64,000 nucleotides of DNA from Udeniomyces pyricola (lineage: Eukaryota > Basidiomycota > Tremellomycetes > Cystofilobasidiales > Mrakiaceae). The notes under the pieces were generated by a model. The model was not told the DNA's origin. It searched no databases and saw only the letters and a list, made by a program, of their open reading frames with translations. Made by a program: the position numbers and the translations under genes. The stretch spans positions 62,001 through 126,000 of the forward strand of contig BCIK01000031.1 in NCBI GenBank assembly GCA_039545295.1, written 5' to 3'. Of the stretch, positions 57,984 to 64,000 are shown piece by piece (position 1 is the first letter of the stretch; each line of letters opens with the position of its first letter).

Positions 57984-59965
57984 ATGGCCACATCAGCTTC
58001 ACCTTCTCTCGTCGCTCCGAATCCATCATCACCAACGCTCTCACCGCCGGGTGCTGCCTCTGATGGTTCCCATCTACCCTCCTTTGCCCCAGCCGACCAA
58101 GCGGCCATTCGTACGTTACTCCTTGACTTGACCGCTGATTCGTCCTTGGGTCTACATCTAACGCACGATTCTTGATCCTGACCGGATGGTGGGTGTGCTT
58201 GTGCTGTGCTGACCTGAGACAAGTCCGATCGCACCAACGAGATCAAGCTCAAGTGAACCAGCTGACGGGCTTGACGACTGACGTGCTCCGTTCGCTCTTT
58301 GGTTCGTCTCCATCAATCCAAATCAACCCCAAACGACGTCGTGAACTGCCCTGGCAAGACTCAATTGCGTTTCCCAAGAGCTGAGAGTGACGTTTTGTAT
58401 ACATATCTGGTCTGTTAGGCCAGCGTCAGATCCTACCCAAGGAGAACCTTATCAGCCTCATATCGGGACTCGTCTACTTTGGCCTCACCTTTGGGTCTGG
58501 TGCGTATCCTTCGTCTCTCTTTCTTCGATTCCATCACACCGTTTCCGACAAAAACCGAAAGCACTGCAGGCTGATTCTGATGGTGCTTTCTGGTTTCGTC
58601 TGTCCAGGCACACAAACCATTGGAGAAGAATACGTCGACATTTTGCCATTTTCCCGCCCCACAGGACGATTTCCTTCTCGTTCGGTTGGTATGTCTTCCT
58701 TGCACTCAATCTTGAATAGATGTTCGCTGATGCCTCCTTGAATTCTCGTCTATGCTTCTTTCTTCATCTTTCTCTTTCTCTTTTGAACGTCCTCGACCGC
58801 GTCTCAACCCAATTCATCATCAGCGTCGGATTCTAACCCTTCTTCTAAGCCTCATCTGCCCTTCCCTCTTTCGGTCTCTCCATTCCCGCCTTCAATCAGC
58901 CTATGCCACTACCGATCCAACTCCGAACCGGCCGATAGACAAAGCAGCCCGAGTCGTACTGCATCTCATGAACAGAATCGAAGGTTACGTCGATCTTGGG
59001 GCTGAGCTTCATCTGGCGTGGTTCCTGCTGAGAGGCAGGTTTGTCGATGGCGCCAAGCGAATTACGGGTATTGGCTACGTAAGACCGTTTCATGACCATC
59101 TTGCCTCCCGTCTGCCGTCTGAATGCATGATGTGAGCATTGATGTTCCTAAATCTGTATCCTTTGCGCGCGATGTGGTTTAGATCTCTACCCTACCGCCA
59201 CGTCCGTCTGATCAACCGACCCCTCCAACCTACTCCCTTCTTGGCCTCCTCCTTCTCTTTCCCATTCTCGAACGCCTCACATCGGCACTCAAAGCTTCGC
59301 TTCGCCATCGACTATACCACACGCATCGCCCATCGTCAGACGTCGAAGAGGGAATCGAACGTGGATCTCGGTTTTATCTGCCTAGTGGTCCGTTGCCATG
59401 GAGAACAAAAGAGACGAAGCCATCATCTTCAGGACGAGAAGATCCCATGACAGAAAAGGAAGGACTCGGAGAAGACGGGGATTCTCCCTCGGTCTCTTGT
59501 TCGACGACCGCTCCGGTAGTCTCGAGCGGTGGTGATGAAGCCGATGAGGCCGACGAGGCTCGGAAATGTACGCTCTGCCTCGAACCTTGGCGGGATCCAA
59601 CCGCGACGGAGTGTGGGCATGTCTTTTGTTGGACGTGTATCATCGGATGGAGTGTCGAAAAGGTACGTATTTGTGATTATCTTTTGGTTGAAGTCTCATC
59701 CTCTCCGTATCAATTGGCGTCTTTGGGACATCCTGGGGTTGTCGTGGTGGTTGATCGCATGAAGCTTATATCAACCACTCTCCAACTCTCTTCCCTATCC
59801 ATTCCTACATCTTTCATCAACGTTCAAATCTAATCAACTGCTTCCATATTTCAACTCCCTTCCCCACCCCCTCCTTGATGTATGTACATCCTCTCTTAGG
59901 CGGCATGTCCGCTATGCAGACAAGGACTCCATCCGAATCGATTGGTCCGAGTCTATATGGGTTGA
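57984..59965 (+). CDS. PEX10: Peroxin-10 RING E3 ligase
   Basis: Pex10 sits in the peroxisomal membrane with Pex2 and Pex12 as the RING complex that ubiquitinates the Pex5 import receptor for recycling. Exons encode a Ser/Pro leader from [110 protein letters not shown] with [27 protein letters not shown], and the C3HC4 [32 protein letters not shown], then across an intron [20 protein letters not shown] with a final G before the stop. All eight zinc ligands (Cys/His) are present and the RING is at the extreme C-terminus, as usual. QTIGEEY and HLAWFLLRG(R/K)F are strong Pex10/Pex2-like marks. Confidence 0.95.
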
Positions 59966-60600
59966 GTTTCAGGCTACGGAAAGGGGGGGGGGGGTGGAGG
60001 AGGGAGAGAGAGAAACCTGGCATTCAGGCAAAGGAATCACTGATCTATCGCAGTAAATTAGACGGTGAATATCGCTCTAGGCTTGTAGAAGAATGTCTTG
60101 AATGGGTTTGGAGGGCGATTTCTACAAAAAAAAAAAAATGAAAAAAAATGTTTGTATTGTTTGTACTCACAATTCTGTAATTGCAAGACGTATTGAGATC
60201 GCGCAATCGACGTCGCAATTCCCCTTCTCTAGCTTCTCCATGGATGAAATCTCCCGCTAGCTATATATGCAGGATCGGTCTCTCGTTTTTTTTGGGCTTG
60301 CGCGACACATTAGGATCATGAGGGAATCGGATCATGATGGGTCATTAAGATAATGGATGGATAGAAAACGGAGGAGGACACAGGAAAGAAAAGGGAACAG
60401 TAAAAGGAACACGCAGTAATGAGGGAGGACGCATCAAGGGAATTGAATAATTGGAGAGTGAGGGAGCGGAGGGGGGGGGGAGGNGGGGGGNGGGGGGGAA
60501 GGAGATAGTCACACATCTTCCCCTCCCGACCCCAACTTCTAAAACACATCCCGCTCTCTCAGGTTTTTTTCTTCTTCCTCATCTTATCCTCATCTCCTCC
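59966..60600. other. Convergent intergenic region
   Basis: About 635 bp between converging genes, with a G run at about 59987-59997, A runs near 60126-60150, and a G-rich block with N bases at about 60470-60498. No gene seen. Confidence 0.5.
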
Positions 60601-62181
60601 TCATCTCCTGAACCACCAGAGAACGACGATGATCCAGACGCAAAACAGGAGGAACAGCATGAACGAACACCATCGGCCGCCTTGGTTGCGCGCCATGGAC
60701 GTCATCCGACGCATCGTCCCCTTGAGCGATTGGGACGTCGAAGAGAAGATGTCGTTCTGAAAACAAAGAAGAAGAAAAAAAAAAAACAAGTCAAGTGAAT
60801 TGAAAATGAGAGCGAAAGAAAGGGGTTAATAGGGGACGAAGAGGGTTATGCAAGGCCAGAAAAAAAGCAAGGTACGGAAAAGGAGAAGAAGTAGACTCCG
60901 TTAAAAGCCATTTTTGTCGCATGGACGAAGGTACAATTCCTTCTCAAACTCCCCCCCCCCCCACGATGTGTCCTAACGCGTCCACCTTACTCCGAACACA
61001 TGCGCGTTCATTTTCCACCCAGGTTCTCCTTCCCTTTCGAAGGAAGAAGCAGAGGCAAGCATCCCATAAGATCCATCCGACGCCGAGGATTGAATAGGAT
61101 TGAACTGACCATGGAATTGAGATCAAGGTTGCCTTCTTTGACCTCACTTCCGATATTGACGGTAATCTACCCAGGCACACACATGAAGGAGATATGCGCG
61201 CGGGATTTTGGGTTAGATTGAGAGGCGAATCGATGAGATATAGAAGAGAGGTAAGAAGGGGGGGGGGAGAGCGAATTCGAGATGGTAAAAGAAAGATAGT
61301 GATCCAAGGTAGGTTTGCGGTCAGTAAACCGAGCTCAAGGGCCAAAGTAGATGATGGATAAAGACGGTTGATTATTCGATACGAATCAGTCGAGGAGTCG
61401 TCAACACAACGAGAAATAGGAGGCGGGGCAAAGGGTGGGGGGGAGTCACGATGAAGGCCGAGACATGTTGGGTGGTTTGGCGTTGTCCTTCTACATGCCA
61501 TCCCACTCATCCTTCTCCTGCCCTTCTTGATCGCGGCGAAGAGTATACACTCTCCTCATCAGCAAGATCAATCAGCTCGGCGCTCGAAAATGCCCCGCGT
61601 CCTAAGCTCGTGAACCTTGTCTTCAACTCTACCCTCCTTTCCACCTTTCCCACGCAACAAACTCTCCCTTGCGTTCATGCCCACGCCCACCTACTGACCC
61701 CTCCCCCTTGAAATCACCTCACCCTACTCCCCCTTTCTCATGTTCTGACACTCACATCTTTCAATAATCGGACTTTGCCCATCAACCCTTCCAACCTCTC
61801 GTCGTTCTGACCTTCCAAACTCTCCATACTCCTCTCCCTGAACCCCCCATTCCCACCCCCACCAGTACTTGATTGGAACCCAAACGGCGTCGACCGACCA
61901 CTCGTCGTCGTCGATGAAGATCCTCCGCCAACTGCGTACGGGTTGGTATGATTGGTGGTGTTACCGGCAGAGTAAGGGTTCGTGAGATGGGAGGACGAGC
62001 CATAAGGTGAAGAGGTCGAGTAAGGGGAGGAGGACGATGATGAGGGTTGAGGGTACAGAGGTTGCCGTTTTGAAAGGGTCGTCGGAGCGGTCAGGCTGTG
62101 AGGTTCGACATTGAGTAGGGATGACGGGGACACGTGAGAAGAACGACGTGAGTAAGGTGAGAGGCGGAAGGATGAATGCAT
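60601..62181 (-). CDS. BET1: Bet1 SNARE, ER-Golgi transport
   Basis: Qc-SNARE acting with Sed5, Bos1 and Sec22 in COPII vesicle fusion with the Golgi. Three exons: 62181 to 61756, 61166-61110 and 60756-60601. The first encodes a Ser/Tyr/Gly-rich leader and the start of the SNARE helix, FRERSMESLEGQNDERLEGL, then GKVRLLKD. The 57-nt second exon encodes exactly ITVNIGSEVKEGNLDLNSM, the middle of the SNARE motif. The third gives NDIFSSTSQSLKGTMRRMTS, MARNQGGRW and the tail anchor CSFMLFLLFCVWIIVVLWWF ending RR. The LEGQND and KD(I/V)T-IG-EV wording is typical of Bet1. The introns are 589 and 353 nt, much longer than the window's norm. The N-terminal extension before the SNARE motif is about 125 residues. 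Confidence 0.93.
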
Positions 62182-63083
62182 ATGTTGGGCTTAGAGGCGT
62201 GTGGGTTAGTGGAGGTCGAAGCCGATTGTGGGGATCCATATCAGAACTGACCGACTCATGATGGAACGGGGGGGAGAATGAGCGACGAATGTATAGGATT
62301 AGTCGGAGAAGCGGCACACAGTATGTTGAGAAGGAAGGAAAGGAAGCGGTTGAAGGTCGGAGAGGAATGGGATGACGATGATGATGATGATGATGGACGT
62401 GTCGGTCGGAAGCGAACGCTCGATCAACGAGCTGGCAAGTGCACAGCCTGGTCTCGTCTGTCACCCACGTGGTCTGTAACAGGTTCGGTAATTGGTTCAT
62501 GTACATCTATGTATAATGTCGACACTGGTCAGCATAGGAAAAATTGATTGATGCGACCTAGCTGGAGATCATCACGTGTAAATCGAGATGAGATCAATGA
62601 ATGGGGTGCAATAGAGAGAGCAGCTATGTTCAGCACGAGAGGAAAACTAGATATCGAGCCATGCAACAGCGAACGAGACAAGAAACAATATGTAACAGCA
62701 ATGATACAAGCGGCTATGCAGGCTTGGGAGAGCTTTGGAGATGGGTGATTACCAAGGTGGAAGAAGGAAGAAATGCCAGGGGGAGAAAAGAATCTTGAAA
62801 AGAAGCACATCAAGGTGCTTGATGGAGATGCGGCAGATGATACAGAAGAAGCAAGCAGTCAAGATGCAAGATGATGAATGGAGCGCTGACATCATCATGG
62901 TTGGGAAGAGAAAGTGAGAAAGAAAATACAAGAGATATGTTGGTACACTCAGAAGAAGAAGATATAGACTGCCAAAGAGGGAAAAAAAAAGATTGAACCC
63001 AAGATGAGTTTCAGACGAGGCCATTATCCTTGTCATCCCCTCACCTCACCCCCTGCCGCCTAAGAAGCACTAGGCCGATCCAC
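62182..63083. other. Intergenic region, BET1 promoter side
   Basis: About 900 bp with a GATGATGATG repeat at about 62375-62395. Open frames on both strands near 62.5-63.0 kb lack domains. Purine-rich on the + strand from 62.7 kb, consistent with a 3' flank of the next minus-strand gene. Confidence 0.45.
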
Positions 63084-64000
63084 TCAAGGAGAAAACTCCA
63101 AGTCCAGCGTCAACAACTCCGACATGTCCACGTCAACCTTCAAACACCCAATCTCACATTCCCAGATCTCCTGCTCCCCATCTTCCCTTTCTCGCATTCT
63201 CTCCGTGCCCTCTGCCTCGGGCAATCTGATCAGCACAAACACGTCGAGCGACGGAACTCCTTTCGAAAGAACTTGTTCTATCGATAGTGACGAATCGATG
63301 TCTCCAGGTCCGGGAGAAGACGTCGTAGCAGGCGCAGTTGTGGACGAAGGCAAAGTCCCCGACTCGCATGATGACGTTTTCTTGGCGCGGAAGGCTTGGA
63401 AGCGGCGGTGTAGATTCCAGTGGGCAGGGAAGAAAGTTGGAGGTGGAGGAAGGGCAGCTAGGATGGAGTCTATATGACTTGTTGAAGATTGAGGCTGGGC
63501 AAGAAGTGGTTGGGAAAGACCAAAAGGCTGCATGCATGTACGTGTAAGGGCGAAAGCAGAGACGGCGAAATCAAAGGAAAGGAGAAAGATGCGTGAGTTC
63601 AGGCTGCAATCGGTTCGAGCCATAGGCTACGCTTTGGGAGCTGCGCAATTCGACAGGTCTACACTGATAGAGGTAGCAGAACTACTGCAGAGTGAATCAA
63701 CTTACGACAATCTCGAGCCACGTATCATCAGCAGGCCGATTCTCATCCAACGCATTGCCCTCGGCTTCTCTTGCTCCCGCAGTCGGTTTCTCTTCATGCG
63801 GCCCCTCGGCTAGCACCTCCCACAGCGCCGGCATTGGGCCCAGGGGTTTTCGTTTCTTCTTGCCCCCCGCTCTGATCCTTCCCTGAGCAGCAGCAGCAAA
63901 GGCCGGGTCGAGTCGAGAGATATAGTCATCGAGCCCTGGGAAGGACTGTCCCGTAAGAAGAGCGTGCTCGACGCGTCGACGGAACCTGCGGCGAAGGACG
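63084..64000 (-). CDS. Unknown protein, C-terminal part only
   Basis: Truncated by the window edge; only the last exons are visible. The upstream exon (64000 to about 63703) reads VLRRRFRRRVEHALLTGQSF, FPGLDDYISRLDPAFAAA, then a basic GGKKKRKPLGPMPALWEVLA and DDTWLEIV before a GTAAGT donor. A middle exon of about 70 nt follows, then the final exon from about 63534 with FGLSQPLLAQPQSSTSHID, FFPAHWNLHRRFQAFRAKK, SLDVFVLIRLPEAEG and EIWECEIGCLKVDVDMSELL to LDLEFSP. The mixed beta-like end plus Lys-rich patch is not something I can assign. It could carry a domain further upstream, outside the window. Confidence 0.6.

Noticed and set aside
61500..61620. TGATGAGG on the minus strand as snoRNA box C in a BET1 intron
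   Set aside because: No box D at a sensible distance and no terminal stem.

Overview
The window looks like a euchromatic, gene-dense chromosome segment of a basidiomycete fungus, probably a yeast-like member of the Agaricomycotina such as a Tremellomycete. Nearly every gene is split by many short introns (about 45 to 140 nt, GT-AG, often with CTAAC/CTAAT-like branch sites). Proteins carry long Ser/Pro/Gln/His-rich disordered tracts, and the gene set is a normal eukaryotic core set. The phylum-level placement is an inference from architecture and protein wording, not from a search. I see no rRNA, no convincing tRNA, no transposon and no CRISPR. Scattered N bases sit in or beside poly-G/poly-C runs and look like base-calling ambiguities.

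Layout: 0.16-2.9 kb (+) unknown 627-aa protein; 3.3-4.4 kb (-) V-ATPase subunit F; 4.8-9.5 kb (+) 1484-aa Ser-rich unknown protein; 10.8-13.9 kb (-) RBM39/Rsd1-like splicing factor; 14.5-22.1 kb (-) a Bck1-type MAPKKK; 23.6-24.6 kb (-) calcipressin; 24.6-26.6 kb gene-poor and rich in short palindromes; 26.6-28.8 kb (+) SGNH/PC-esterase-like protein; 29.3-32.1 kb (-) UPF0658 Golgi multi-pass protein; 32.8-36.9 kb (+) Mps1 spindle-checkpoint kinase; 37.9-39.4 kb (-) HAM1/ITPase, head-to-head with 39.7-40.9 kb (+) Ard1/Naa10; 41.1-42.9 kb (-) secreted L-asparaginase; 44.6-46.5 kb (+) JMJD4-like hydroxylase; 47.1-48.1 kb (+) single-pass, mucin-like membrane protein; 49.9-52.4 kb (+) Och1-like glycosyltransferase; 53.3-54.7 kb (-) LRR-like protein with an orphan exon upstream; 56.0-57.4 kb (-) HAD-family NT5C-like phosphatase; 57.98-59.97 kb (+) Pex10; 60.6-62.2 kb (-) Bet1 SNARE; 63.1-64.0 kb (-) a truncated unknown gene.

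The genes do not form a pathway cluster. Several touch the cell envelope and secretory route (Bck1, the mucin-like membrane protein, the Och1-like transferase, Bet1, UPF0658, V-ATPase, the esterase-like protein), and Bck1 lies next to the calcineurin regulator calcipressin. This is neighbourhood only; no operon-like logic is implied. The most notable signals are a predicted 4-nt micro-exon in MPS1 that supplies part of the subdomain IX Asp codon, a GC-AG intron in the large Ser-rich gene, long introns in BET1, GATAAC motifs upstream of the asparaginase, and recurrent noncoding poly-G/poly-C runs.
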